Origin: JBCBGF01 sp039193455
Lineage (GTDB): Bacteria > Pseudomonadota > Alphaproteobacteria > Rhodobacterales > Rhodobacteraceae
Length of the DNA stretch: 64,000 nucleotides
NCBI GenBank assembly: GCA_039193455.1
Contig: JBCCWO010000018.1
Location: 14,957-78,956, forward strand
Reading direction: 5' to 3'
Position 1 is the stretch's first letter. Each line of letters begins with the position of its first letter. The notes under the pieces are model-generated. The model was not told the DNA's origin. It did not search any database and was given only the letters and a program-made list of their open reading frames with translations. Of this stretch, positions 34,694 to 43,850 are shown piece after piece. The translations under genes and the position numbers were made by a program.

Positions 34694-34717
34694 GCCGGCG
34701 CGGCGGCCCGCGCCGGC
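34694..34717 (+). terminator. GC-rich hairpin between dctP and dctQ (attenuator)
   Basis: A perfect 10-bp stem (GCCGGCGCGG/CCGCGCCGGC) with a four-base loop CGGC lies 10 bases after the second binding protein's stop, followed by TTTCCCCC. Such a hairpin probably trims or protects the 3' end of a binding-protein mRNA so that more binding protein than permease is made. The T run is short, so readthrough is expected. Confidence 0.65.
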
Positions 34718-34745
34718 TTTCCCCCAAGGCACTTAGGACCGCGCA

Positions 34746-35297
34746 ATGTCTGAACCCGAAACCGGTACCCCCGGCTTGCCCACTGTCATTGCTGTTCTCG
34801 ACCGGGTGTTGGTCTGGATCTCGCTCCTCCTTGGCGGTGGCACCCTCATTTTCATGACGGTGCTCACAACGTGGAACGTTTTGATCATGCGCAAGGCACT
34901 CAATTCGCCCATCGTTGGTGCCGAAGATCTTCTGATCCTGTCACTCGTCGTCATTGTCGCGCTTTCGATCCCGTTGGGCGCGCGCAGCGGCGCGCATATC
35001 GAAATCGAAGTGCTTGAATCGAAGATGTCTGCCGCGTTTGCCAAGTGGTCCCTCGTGTTTGTGAAGGGTCTCGGCACGGTACTTTTGGGGATCATGGCAT
35101 GGCGGCTTTGGCACGCGGGCGCCAGCGCCGAAAGGTTCGGCGAAACGACCCAACAGCTGCTGATATCCTACGGTCCGTTTTACTACCTGCTGTCGGTTTC
35201 CATCGGAATATACGCCATCGTTCTGGTGCTTGATATCTGGCAGGTCATTCGCTCCGGCGAGGTCGTGCGGTTCAAGATCTCGGAGGACGACCTTTGA
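34746..35297 (+). CDS. TRAP transporter small permease (DctQ type)
   Basis: The 183 residues have four hydrophobic helices. The first is VLVWISLLLGGGTLIFMTVLTTWNVL, and GAEDLLILSLVVIVALSIPLGARSGAHIEIEV carries the typical DctQ helix 2-loop pattern. It pairs with the large permease in the inner membrane. Its TGA stop overlaps the TTG start of dctM. It belongs to the operon of the two binding proteins. Confidence 0.9.
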   Translation: MSEPETGTPGLPTVIAVLDRVLVWISLLLGGGTLIFMTVLTTWNVLIMRKALNSPIVGAEDLLILSLVVIVALSIPLGARSGAHIEIEVLESKMSAAFAKWSLVFVKGLGTVLLGIMAWRLWHAGASAERFGETTQQLLISYGPFYYLLSVSIGIYAIVLVLDIWQVIRSGEVVRFKISEDDL

Positions 35298-36652
35298 TCA
35301 GCATGACCCTCCTTGGCGTCTTGGGCCTGCTGGCGCTCTTCGTCCTGCTGGCGCTTCGGATGCCTGTTGCGCTGTCCATGCTGGGCGTCGGACTGATCGG
35401 CACCATCATTGCCAACGCCAACCAGCTCATCTTTGCAGGGATGTCCTCCGACCAGGCTTGGGCGCGCGGCGTGCGGATCGCCTATTCCAACCTGTCGGGC
35501 GAGGCTTTTGAGGCTGCGTCGAACTTCAACCTGCTCGTGATCCCGATGTTTGTCCTCATGGGAACGCTGGCGGGGGTATCGGGCATGTCGAACGACCTAT
35601 TCACGGCGGCCTATCGATGGATGGGCCATCTGAAGGGCGGGCTCGCTTCGGCGACCATCGCAGCTTGTGCGGGGTTTGCCGCGCTTTCGGGATCGTCCCT
35701 GGCATCGGCGGTTACCATGGGCCGCGTCGCCCTTCCGCAGATGAAGCGCTACAACTACAGCGACAGTCTTGCCACAGGATCGGTGGCGGCGGGCGGCACG
35801 CTCGGTTTTCTGATCCCGCCATCGGGCGGAATGATCATCTATGCTGTGTTGACGGAACAGTCGATCGGGCGGCTGTTCATGGCCGGGGTCTTTCCCGGGA
35901 TCATTCTGACATTGCTGTTTATCGGGGCGATCTACTTCACGGTTTCCAGAAACCCGGAGGCGGGCCCACGGGGAGAAAAGACAGCCTGGCCCGAACGGCG
36001 CGAGGGGCTGTTGCGCGCCTTGCCGATATTGGGCGTTGTCTTTGTGACGATCGGCGGGATGTACACCGGGTTCTTCACCCCGGTCGAAGCCTCTGCCGTC
36101 GGCGCGTTTTTTACATTCCTTGTTGCCGCCTACCGACGCACGCTGTCTTTGGAAGCAATCCGCCGCGTGATCCTTCAAACGATGAGCGCCACGGCAACGG
36201 TGTTTCTGATCATCATCGGCGCCTTCGTGTTTATTCCGTTCATTTCCCTGACCGAAGTTCCGGCAGACCTTGTCACGCTTCTGACGTCACTGCCCATCGG
36301 CGAGTACGGCGTGCTGCTGATCATCATCCTGATCTACATCTTTTTGGGCATGTTCCTGGAATCGATCGCGATGCTGGTGCTGACGATTCCCGTCGTCATT
36401 CCCATAGCCATCGGACTTGACTGGGATCTGATCTGGTTCGGGATCATCGTCGTGATCGTGCTTGAAATGGGGATGATCAGCCCGCCGGTGGGCATCAACG
36501 TGTTCATCGTCAAATCCATCGTTCCCAGCGTGCCGATGGGAACAATTTTCCGGGGGATTTGGCCGTTCTGGTTCGCAATGGCGATCATGCTTTTGCTGAT
36601 GGTCCTCTTCCCGCAGCTCGCCCTTTTCCTGCCTGAAACCCTAGCCGGCTGA
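35294..36652 (+). CDS. TRAP transporter large permease (DctM type)
   Basis: This 452-residue, roughly 12-helix sodium-coupled permease has family landmarks FNLLVIPMFVLMGTLAGVSGMS, AACAGFAALSGSSLASAVTMG, GTLGFLIPPSGGMIIYAVLTEQSIGRLF and EMGMISPPVGINVFIVKSI. A TTG at 35294, seven bases after GGAGG, overlaps the dctQ stop (TTGA) and is chosen; ATG at 35303 is the alternative. The gene completes a full TRAP system with DctQ and the two DctP-type proteins. Confidence 0.93.
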   Translation: MISMTLLGVLGLLALFVLLALRMPVALSMLGVGLIGTIIANANQLIFAGMSSDQAWARGVRIAYSNLSGEAFEAASNFNLLVIPMFVLMGTLAGVSGMSNDLFTAAYRWMGHLKGGLASATIAACAGFAALSGSSLASAVTMGRVALPQMKRYNYSDSLATGSVAAGGTLGFLIPPSGGMIIYAVLTEQSIGRLFMAGVFPGIILTLLFIGAIYFTVSRNPEAGPRGEKTAWPERREGLLRALPILGVVFVTIGGMYTGFFTPVEASAVGAFFTFLVAAYRRTLSLEAIRRVILQTMSATATVFLIIIGAFVFIPFISLTEVPADLVTLLTSLPIGEYGVLLIIILIYIFLGMFLESIAMLVLTIPVVIPIAIGLDWDLIWFGIIVVIVLEMGMISPPVGINVFIVKSIVPSVPMGTIFRGIWPFWFAMAIMLLLMVLFPQLALFLPETLAG

Positions 36653-36671
36653 CCGCCAAGGAGCCCTGACC

Positions 36672-38114
36672 ATGGATGCAAAAACCGACGTTAAGACGCT
36701 TCAGCATTTCATCGCGGGCCAATGGCAGGATGCGGAAGGCGGCACCACGTTCGAAGTCCTGAACCCGCTTGACGATAGCCTCTACGCCTATGCTGCGCGT
36801 GGCACGGGTGCGGATATGCGCACGGCAGTTGCAGCGGCGAAGAAGGCGTTTGAGGGCTACCGCGAAACGACACCGACCGAGCGCGAGCGCATGCTTTTGC
36901 GCGTTGCCGAGATCATGGAACAAAGACAGGGCGACCTTGTGAACTGCCTGATTGACGAGATCGGCTCGCCCATTCAGAAAGCAATGTTCGAATTCAACAA
37001 GGGCCTCACAATGGTGCGCGCTGCCGCGGGCCTGTGCCGCAATGTTCGCGGCGAGACGATCCCATCGGACCGCCCGGGGACCTTCTCGATGTCGATCCGC
37101 GAGCCGCTCGGCGTTGTTGCCGTGATAACGCCCTTTAACGTGCCGCTGATCAAGACAACCCGGCTTGTGGCCAATGCCCTGGCCGTGGGCAATACCGTGG
37201 TGCATCTGCCTTCCGAGATGGCACCGCATCTGACGGTGCTCTTTGCCGAGATCATTGCGGGAGCCGGTTTCCCGGAAGGAAGTTACAATGTCGTCACGGG
37301 GATGGGCGCCGAGATCGGCGACGATCTGACCGGTGACCCGGATGTGGATTTCGTAACCTTTACGGGCTCTACCGTCGTGGGCCAGCACATCAACGAAATC
37401 TGCGCAAAAAACAAAACGCCGAATACGCTGGAGCTCGGTGGAAAAAGCGCGACGCTGATCCTCGCCGATGCCGATCTGGACAAGCTCATGCCCCTCGCGG
37501 CGAGATCGGTGTTCATGTTCTCGGGTCAGGCCTGCATCGCGTCCAGCCGCTTCTACGTTGAGGCGCCACTTTACGAGGAGTTTGTCAAACGGTTCGCGGG
37601 CATCGTCAGCAAGATCCAGATGGGCGATCTGCGCGACCCCGGCACCGTTGTCGCGCCGATCATCTCGGATCGTCAGCGCAAACGGGTCAAAGACCATATC
37701 GCCGATGCCGTCGCCAAGGGCGCAAAGATCGCGGCCGGCGGTGGCGCGTGGGATGGCAATCGCTGCCCGCCCACGCTGCTGACGGATGTAACCGAAGAGA
37801 TGGTCGTGTGCCGGACCGAAACCTTCGGGCCTGTGACATCGATCTACAAGGTCGCGAGCTTTGAGGAAGGCTTGGCCAGGGCCAACGACTCTGAATTCGG
37901 CCTGTCGTCGGCGATCTTTACCAGGGATATCGACAAGGCGTTCCACTTTGCACGGCATATCGGCGCCGGCATGTGCCACATTAACGGGCCCACCATCCAC
38001 GACGAGGCCCATGTGCCCTTTGGCGGCAACGGTGAAAGCGGTGTCGGGCGCGAAGGCACGGATGCCGACATGGAGGCGATGACCGAGCTGAAGTGGGTGA
38101 CGGTGCAGCTATGA
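36672..38114 (+). CDS. Aldehyde dehydrogenase (NAD(P)-dependent)
   Basis: The 480 residues have the ALDH superfamily core: PFNVPLIKTTRLVANALAVGNTVV for the cofactor site, catalytic general base Glu254 in TLELGGKSATL and nucleophile Cys288 in FSGQACIASSRFY. TFGPVTSIYKVASFEEGL and HVPFGGNGESGVGREG follow. It resembles vanillin/benzaldehyde-type dehydrogenases in its HINGPTIHDEAHVPFGG segment. AAGGAG precedes the ATG. Placed right after the TRAP genes, it probably oxidises an aldehyde formed from the imported compound. Confidence 0.92.
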   Translation: MDAKTDVKTLQHFIAGQWQDAEGGTTFEVLNPLDDSLYAYAARGTGADMRTAVAAAKKAFEGYRETTPTERERMLLRVAEIMEQRQGDLVNCLIDEIGSPIQKAMFEFNKGLTMVRAAAGLCRNVRGETIPSDRPGTFSMSIREPLGVVAVITPFNVPLIKTTRLVANALAVGNTVVHLPSEMAPHLTVLFAEIIAGAGFPEGSYNVVTGMGAEIGDDLTGDPDVDFVTFTGSTVVGQHINEICAKNKTPNTLELGGKSATLILADADLDKLMPLAARSVFMFSGQACIASSRFYVEAPLYEEFVKRFAGIVSKIQMGDLRDPGTVVAPIISDRQRKRVKDHIADAVAKGAKIAAGGGAWDGNRCPPTLLTDVTEEMVVCRTETFGPVTSIYKVASFEEGLARANDSEFGLSSAIFTRDIDKAFHFARHIGAGMCHINGPTIHDEAHVPFGGNGESGVGREGTDADMEAMTELKWVTVQL

Positions 38115-38932
38115 CGTTCACGCTATACCATCATGGCTCTTCGGTCTGTGCCGCCAAAGTCCGCTTTGCAATGGATGAAAAGGGCCTCGACTGGGATGGC
38201 GTTTACATCGACATTCTCAAGGGCGAGCAGTTCGATCCCGAGTACCTCAAACTGAATCCCAAAGGCGTTGTTCCGACGTTGGTGCATGATGAGACGGTGA
38301 TCCCCGACAGCACCGTCATTATTGAGTACCTTGACGATATCGCACCCGACACAAGCGTTCATCCGAAGGATCCGTGGCAACGCGCGCAGGTACGGTACTG
38401 GACCAAGGCGGTGGACGAAGACCTTCATCCTGCCTGCGGGGCTGTCACGTTCGTTTGCTCCCATCGGCACACTGTTCTGAAAAACCTCGGGCCCGAGGGG
38501 GTCAAAGAATTCCTTGCTTCAACGCCTCCGATCTCGGTCACCTCGAACTGGAAAAGCCAGAAGGACGCCTTCACCCGCTATGGGTTTGAGGCGCCGGGTG
38601 CCGCGGAGAAGGTGAAACTCTACGACACCTATCTGCACAAGATGGAAGAGGCGCTCAGCGGTGGTGACGACTGGCTGGTCGGAAACACGTTCTCGATCGC
38701 AGACATCGCAATGGCGCCCTACGTCAACAGGCTTGCGATGATGTCGATGCGGGGCATGTGGGAGAACGGGCGCCTTCCAAATGTCGAGCGATGGTTCGCG
38801 GCCATCGAGGCGCGCCCAAACTTCAAGAAATGCCTGATCGATTGGGTGCCCGAAGACCTGACCAACGACTTGCGCGAAAACGGCGCGAAGAGCTGGCCTG
38901 AAGTTGCACGAATTCTCGAAATCAAAATCTGA
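38111..38932 (+). CDS. Glutathione S-transferase, beta-etherase/LigF-like by pattern
   Basis: The 273-residue protein has an N-terminal thioredoxin-like domain (TLYHHGSSVCAAKVRFAMDEKGLDW, then NPKGVVPTLVHDETVIPDSTVI) and a longer than usual helical C-terminal domain with TFSIADIAMAPYVNRL. The long C-terminal part and the EKGLDWDGVYID region recall LigE/LigF-type glutathione-dependent enzymes that split aryl ethers, but this is only a resemblance. Its ATG overlaps the aldehyde dehydrogenase stop (ATGA). A glutathione-consuming step in the pathway is therefore likely. Confidence 0.8.
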   Translation: MTFTLYHHGSSVCAAKVRFAMDEKGLDWDGVYIDILKGEQFDPEYLKLNPKGVVPTLVHDETVIPDSTVIIEYLDDIAPDTSVHPKDPWQRAQVRYWTKAVDEDLHPACGAVTFVCSHRHTVLKNLGPEGVKEFLASTPPISVTSNWKSQKDAFTRYGFEAPGAAEKVKLYDTYLHKMEEALSGGDDWLVGNTFSIADIAMAPYVNRLAMMSMRGMWENGRLPNVERWFAAIEARPNFKKCLIDWVPEDLTNDLRENGAKSWPEVARILEIKI

Positions 38933-38947
38933 ATAAGGATCAAACCA

Positions 38948-39700
38948 ATGGGCCGCTTAGAGGGAAAGACCGCTGTCATAACCGGTGCTGCGCAAGGCAT
39001 CGGTGCGCTTATGGCCAAAGCTATGGCCGAGGCCGGGGCGCAAGTGTTGGTGACAGATGTCCAAGACACGGGCAAAGCGGTTGAGGCCATAACCGCGGCC
39101 GGGGGAACGGCTCAGGGCCTGAAGGTCGATGTCACGAACAACGATGACCTCGGCGCCATGGTGGAGACTGCCAACGACATGGGCGGGCTCGACATCATGG
39201 TCAACAACGCCTCGATTTTTGCAACGCTGACCCCAAAGCCGTTCTTCGAGATCGACGACGATGAGTTCGATCTGATCATGCGGGTAAACGCCCGCGGCGT
39301 TCACCAGGTTATGCGCGCCATCGTTCCCACAATGATCAAGGCTGGCGGCGGCAAGGTGATCAATATCGCCTCGGGAACCTTCTACTATGGTCCTCCGGGC
39401 CTGTCGCATTACACGGCCTCGAAAGGGGCGGTGATCGCGCTCACCCGGTGCCATGGGCGCGAGCTTGGGGACAAAAACATCCAGGTGAACGCGATCGCGC
39501 CTGGCCTGACCGAAAGTGAAGGGCTGGCGGCGAATTCGGGATTCGACATGGCGCGGGCACCGACCGTCGCGTCGCGGTCGATCAAACGCGAGATGCTGCC
39601 GGAGGATCTTTTAGGCACGCTTCTCTACCTTGCCTCATCCGACAGTGATTTCGTCACCGGCCAGACCCTTAACGTCGATGGCGGGAAGGTGAACGTCTGA
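38948..39700 (+). CDS. Short-chain dehydrogenase/reductase
   Basis: This classical SDR of 250 residues has TGAAQGIGALMAKA (NAD(P) site), NNAS at 86-89, Ser142, and catalytic Tyr155/Lys159 in HYTASKG. It ends with the usual DFVTGQTLNVDGGK. It would oxidise an alcohol to a ketone or aldehyde (or the reverse). Its place between the GST and downstream hydrolases recalls alcohol-oxidation plus glutathione steps in aryl-ether breakdown, but the substrate is not deducible. Confidence 0.9.
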   Translation: MGRLEGKTAVITGAAQGIGALMAKAMAEAGAQVLVTDVQDTGKAVEAITAAGGTAQGLKVDVTNNDDLGAMVETANDMGGLDIMVNNASIFATLTPKPFFEIDDDEFDLIMRVNARGVHQVMRAIVPTMIKAGGGKVINIASGTFYYGPPGLSHYTASKGAVIALTRCHGRELGDKNIQVNAIAPGLTESEGLAANSGFDMARAPTVASRSIKREMLPEDLLGTLLYLASSDSDFVTGQTLNVDGGKVNV

Positions 39701-39724
39701 ATCCCGGCCCGGAGCGCACCAAAG

Positions 39725-40009
39725 ATGGATCATGTCGCAACCACAAACGTCCCGACCGAGAAGGCGTCGAGCTATCTTCAGCAGTTGTGCAAGCACTTCG
39801 CGCATAAGGTCGAGACGCGTTTCACGCCCGAGGAGGGTTCGATCGCGTTCGACTTTGGTCGTGCCGAGTTGATCGCGCGCGACGGGGTGCTGATCATTTC
39901 TGCGAAAGCAAGCGATCAGGCATCTCTTGAACGCTTGCAGCGTGTCCTGTCGTCCCATCTTGAGCGCTTTGCGTTTCGCGAAACACTCACCATGAACTGG
40001 GGTGACTAG
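39725..40009 (+). CDS. DUF2218-family protein
   Basis: This 94-residue protein starts with SSYLQQLCKHFAHKVETRF and has FGRAELIARDGVLIISAKASDQASLERLQRVLSSHLERFAFRE (read in segments), the compact layout of DUF2218. Members often sit near iron-uptake or catabolic genes and have no proven activity. It is three bases from the sulfatase-like gene and in the same operon. A single early cysteine and histidine pair (CKHFAH) could bind metal. Confidence 0.75.
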   Translation: MDHVATTNVPTEKASSYLQQLCKHFAHKVETRFTPEEGSIAFDFGRAELIARDGVLIISAKASDQASLERLQRVLSSHLERFAFRETLTMNWGD

Positions 40010-40012
40010 GCC

Positions 40013-41644
40013 ATGGCATCTCGCAAGAATGTTCTCTTCATCATGTGTGATCAGCTGCGCTTCGATTACCTGTCTTGTGCAGGCCATAAGACGCTGAATA
40101 CCCCAAACATCGACAGGCTTGCGGAGCGCGGCGTCCGTTTCACCAACGCTTACGTTCAATCGCCGATTTGCGGGCCAAGCCGCATGAGCATGTACACGGG
40201 GCGCTACATGTCCTCGCACGGTTGTACGGCGAATTTCGTGCCCCTTCGCGTGGGCGAACGGAACATCGGAGATCATCTGAAACCGCTCGGAGTGCGGTCG
40301 GTCCTGATCGGCAAGACGCATATGATGGCCGACAGCGAGGGTATGGAGCGTCTCGGCGTCGATCCCGAAAGCCACATCGGCGTTCACCACCGCGAGGCCG
40401 GATTTGAGCCCTATGAGCGGGATGATGGCATCTACCCAGACAAGATGATGAAGGCGCAGCCGCGTTACAACGACTACCTCCGAGGGAAGGGGTACGAAGG
40501 TACGAACCCCTGGCACTGGTCTGCCAACGCCGTTCACGCGCCCGATGGGGTAAGGTCAGGGTTCTATAACGATATCGCCGACTTGCCTGCAGCCATCGCG
40601 GAAGAGGACAGCGAAACGCCGTATATGACCCGGCGGGCGATGGAGTTTATGGCGCAAGATAACGGCACAACGCCCTGGCTTTTGCACCTGTCATTTATCA
40701 AGCCGCATTGGCCCTATATCGCCCCGGCGCCCTACAATGACATGTACGGCAAGGGTGACGTTCAGGCACCGATCCGATCCGAGGCCGAGCTAGGTAACCC
40801 CAATCCCCTGATCAAACACTTCATGGATCGGATCGCCGGGCAGACTTTCGCGCGGGATGAGGCGATCGCGAAGGTTGTGCCCACCTATATGGGTCTGATC
40901 AAGCAGATCGATGACCAGTTGGGTGCGCTGTTTTCTTTCATGGAGGCGCGGGGCCTTCTGGAGAGCACCACCATCGTCCTGACCTCGGACCACGGCGATT
41001 ACCTCGGCGATCACTGGATGGGAGACAAGGATTACTTCCACGACCCGTCCGTGAAGATCCCCTTGATCATCGCAGATCCCGATCCGGCGATGGATGGCAC
41101 CCGCGGCACCATCTGCGATGCGCTTGTTCAAGGCATCGATTTGCTTCCCACCTTTATCGAGCACTTCGGTGGCACACCGCCTGCGCATCAAATCGACGGC
41201 GTGTCTCTGCGCCCGTTGCTGACGGGCGAGGCCGACAAGGTAAACGATTTTGTGGTCAGCGAGTACGATTATCATCAGCAGGTCTTTGCCCCCGAGACTG
41301 AACGGGGCCCGAGGGATTGCCGGATCTACATGTTGATGACGGAGGCGTGGAAATACATCCACGCGCCCGGGTTCCCTCCGGTCTTGTTCGACCGTGCGGC
41401 CGACCCGGACGAATACCACGATCTTGGCCGCTCAGAAGAACACGAAGCGACCCGGCGCGCGCTGCACGCGCAACTTGCAGACTGGGCCCTGCAATACCGA
41501 CAGCGGGAAACCTATAGCGACGAAACGGCCGCGCGCTTCACCGCCTTTGAGGAAAAGGCCGGCGTTCTGATCGGCTACTGGAACGAGGACGACCTTTTGG
41601 ACCCGGACAATGCGCTGGTTCCGCAGGCGTCGTCTGGATCCTGA
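40013..41644 (+). CDS. Sulfatase/phosphonate monoester hydrolase-like enzyme (formylglycine type)
   Basis: The 543-residue alkaline-phosphatase-superfamily enzyme has a nucleophile motif CGPSR (Cys53, to be converted to formylglycine) following FTNAYVQSPI. Metal ligands are in MCDQLR (Asp13) and TSDHGDYLGDH, and the core HLSFIKPHWPYIAP is present. It lacks a signal peptide. Overall shape is like cytoplasmic phosphonate monoester hydrolases or arylsulfatases; sulfate and phosphonate esters cannot be told apart here. It is the second ester hydrolase type in the locus. A maturase gene was not seen in the window. Confidence 0.85.
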   Translation: MASRKNVLFIMCDQLRFDYLSCAGHKTLNTPNIDRLAERGVRFTNAYVQSPICGPSRMSMYTGRYMSSHGCTANFVPLRVGERNIGDHLKPLGVRSVLIGKTHMMADSEGMERLGVDPESHIGVHHREAGFEPYERDDGIYPDKMMKAQPRYNDYLRGKGYEGTNPWHWSANAVHAPDGVRSGFYNDIADLPAAIAEEDSETPYMTRRAMEFMAQDNGTTPWLLHLSFIKPHWPYIAPAPYNDMYGKGDVQAPIRSEAELGNPNPLIKHFMDRIAGQTFARDEAIAKVVPTYMGLIKQIDDQLGALFSFMEARGLLESTTIVLTSDHGDYLGDHWMGDKDYFHDPSVKIPLIIADPDPAMDGTRGTICDALVQGIDLLPTFIEHFGGTPPAHQIDGVSLRPLLTGEADKVNDFVVSEYDYHQQVFAPETERGPRDCRIYMLMTEAWKYIHAPGFPPVLFDRAADPDEYHDLGRSEEHEATRRALHAQLADWALQYRQRETYSDETAARFTAFEEKAGVLIGYWNEDDLLDPDNALVPQASSGS

Positions 41645-41675
41645 AGGCATGGCAGACGCGCTGGGGAGAGGACGC

Positions 41676-41738
41676 ATGAACGATCCGACTGACGTCATGG
41701 CGATTGCTACGCCACATGCGGGATGGCTGCGGCAATGA
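41676..41738 (+). CDS. Possible 20-codon leader ORF coupled to the TAXI permease
   Basis: ATG at 41676 follows GGGGAGAGGACGC, a strong ribosome site. The frame is short (MNDPTDVMAIATPHAGWLRQ) and ends in a TGA that overlaps the ATG at 41735 of the permease (ATGA). It may serve translational coupling or be a remnant. The product itself has no recognisable feature. Confidence 0.3.
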   Translation: MNDPTDVMAIATPHAGWLRQ

Positions 41739-43837
41739 CCGATTTAGGCCCCACACCGGCAAAGCGGCTCGCCGATTTGATCGCCTTCCTCTTCACGCTT
41801 GTCGTCCTTCTTTACGCCGCCGCAGGGCCGGTTTCGGAGTTTGTTCGCTGGTTCATCGAGGCGACGACGGCAGACTTCGAGGAATTGAGCCGCCGCGATC
41901 AACGCATTCTCTTTCGCGAGCATTGGCTCGGTGCAGGCTATCGCGCCTTTGAGCGGGCCTTCCTGCTGCCAACCGGGTTGATCCTCGGGCTGCCCATTGT
42001 CTTTGCCTTCGCGGTATCCTTCCTGACACTTCCGATGCGATGGAAATGGCTGAACGCGGCGCTTGCTGCGCTCTCAACAGCCGTCTTCGCCATATGGATA
42101 TGGAAGCTGATGCAGGTCGATGGGGGGACCTTGCCATCGGCCAGCTCGTTGGATTTCGTACTGTTCCCCATCGCCACCGCCTTGGTGCTCTACCTGACCT
42201 GGCGCCAGTTCGGCACGTTCATCGTGGCGTTTTGCATCTTCTGGATCGTGTATTTCTTTGTGCGTGGCCTCTTACCCGACTGGATGGGGATACTCGCGGG
42301 ATCGGAGGCCACAGCCTCCCAGTCCATGCGCACAATGGTTCTGAACTTCTGGTCTCAAACCGGGGGCATGTTTGGTCAACCTCTGCAGGTCGTGTCAAAG
42401 AACGTGTTGATCTTCATCGTTTTTGGCGCGGTGTTGATGGCTTCTGGCGCGGGCGATCTTTTGATGAAGGTGGCCAACCGCCTGACGGGGCGTTTCACAG
42501 GCGGGGCGGCGCATGCCTCCGTCGCGTCTTCGGCCTTGTTTGGAACGCTCAGCGGCGCCGCAATCTCAAATGTCGTGTCCACGGGCGTCATGACGATCCC
42601 AGTGATCAAACGCGCCGGGTTCAAGCCGTCATTCGCAGCCGCCGTGGAAGCGGCAGCATCCACCGGTGGGCAGATCATGCCCCCCGTGATGGGCGTTGTT
42701 GCCTTCTTCGTCGCAGGCCAGATCGGGTTGGAATACCGCTACATCATCGTGGCCGCGATCGTGCCGGCCATCTTCTTTTACTTCGGCACATTCCTGACCG
42801 TGTACTTCGAGGCGCGCCGCCAGGGCGTGGGTCCGCTGCCCGTCGATGCGCGACCGCGCCTCAATGGTGGTGAACTTGTCCAATGCCTTGTGTTCATCGT
42901 GCCGCTGGGTGTCCTGAGTTATTTCCTTTTCACGCAACCGTCCGTTCAGAAGGCCGGCTTCTACGGCTTCATCGCCGCACTCGCCACATCGCTGGTTCTG
43001 TTCAAGGGCTTCCGGAATTGGGGCCGAATCTACCGCGCGTTCGTCGATGCCGGGCGGATGGCCGGGGCAATCGTTGTGATCGTTGCCGCCATTGGCCTGA
43101 TCGTCGGGCTGATCCAGGTATCGGGCTTCTCGGGCCGCCTGGCCCTTCTGCTTGCGCAGCTTGCAAACGGACCCTTGTTCCTTACCCTTGTGGTCGTCGC
43201 CTTGGGGGCCATCGTGCTCGGTATGGGGCTGCCGCCGGGCGCGACCTACTTCATCATCGTGATCGCGTTGAGTTCAGGGATCGATGCCGTCGGGATCCCG
43301 CCGCTAACGCTGCACCTCTTTGTCGTCTTCTTCGCGGTACTCTCAACGGTAACGCCGCCGGTCGCTCTGGCCGCTTTCGCCGCGGCGCCGATCGCTGGCG
43401 CAAGCCCGATGTACACGGGGTTCCAGGCGGCCCGGCTTGCGCTTGCGGGGTTCCTGATCCCCTTCGTTTTCGTCTACCACCCCGCGGTTCTCTACAAGCT
43501 TCAGATCCTCTTCGTTTGGTTTGGCGGCGACCTTCCGAACTCTAACGCGATGATCGATATCGCGACGGTCAGCTGGTTCGACTTCATCTGGATCATCGCC
43601 GCGTTCGGCCTGTCGATCTGGCTTATTGCATCGTCGCTGACCGGCTTCGAGAAGAACCGCCTCAACCTTTTGGAACGTCTCGCGCGCCCGCTCGTCGGCT
43701 TCTGCGTTCTGGTTCCAAGCATGGCGGTGGCCCCGCCTGCCTTTGCCGCGGGCCTTGGCCTGATCGCGCTTCACAGATTTCTCGGTGGCGAGCCGTCGCC
43801 GATTGACGGGCCTGCGCCCGCAATACGCAACGAATGA
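41735..43837 (+). CDS. TAXI-type TRAP transporter fused permease
   Basis: About 700 residues combine DctQ-like (N-terminal four helices, LIAFLFTLVVLLYAAAGPVSEFV onward) and DctM-like parts in one chain, as in TAXI systems. Landmarks are ASVASSALFGTLSGAAISNVVSTG, AAASTGGQIMPPVMGVVAFFVAG and LGMGLPPGATYFIIVIAL. An in-frame ATG at 41723 is possible, but the ATG at 41735 is coupled to the short upstream frame. With the next gene it forms a complete TAXI transporter, the second TRAP system in this operon. Confidence 0.93.
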   Translation: MTDLGPTPAKRLADLIAFLFTLVVLLYAAAGPVSEFVRWFIEATTADFEELSRRDQRILFREHWLGAGYRAFERAFLLPTGLILGLPIVFAFAVSFLTLPMRWKWLNAALAALSTAVFAIWIWKLMQVDGGTLPSASSLDFVLFPIATALVLYLTWRQFGTFIVAFCIFWIVYFFVRGLLPDWMGILAGSEATASQSMRTMVLNFWSQTGGMFGQPLQVVSKNVLIFIVFGAVLMASGAGDLLMKVANRLTGRFTGGAAHASVASSALFGTLSGAAISNVVSTGVMTIPVIKRAGFKPSFAAAVEAAASTGGQIMPPVMGVVAFFVAGQIGLEYRYIIVAAIVPAIFFYFGTFLTVYFEARRQGVGPLPVDARPRLNGGELVQCLVFIVPLGVLSYFLFTQPSVQKAGFYGFIAALATSLVLFKGFRNWGRIYRAFVDAGRMAGAIVVIVAAIGLIVGLIQVSGFSGRLALLLAQLANGPLFLTLVVVALGAIVLGMGLPPGATYFIIVIALSSGIDAVGIPPLTLHLFVVFFAVLSTVTPPVALAAFAAAPIAGASPMYTGFQAARLALAGFLIPFVFVYHPAVLYKLQILFVWFGGDLPNSNAMIDIATVSWFDFIWIIAAFGLSIWLIASSLTGFEKNRLNLLERLARPLVGFCVLVPSMAVAPPAFAAGLGLIALHRFLGGEPSPIDGPAPAIRNE

Positions 43838-43850
43838 GGAGGAATTAGTA

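Noticed and set aside
36585..38012. A 475-codon minus-strand frame antisense to the aldehyde dehydrogenase
   Set aside because: The ALDH reading on the other strand is complete with catalytic residues; this frame has no motif.
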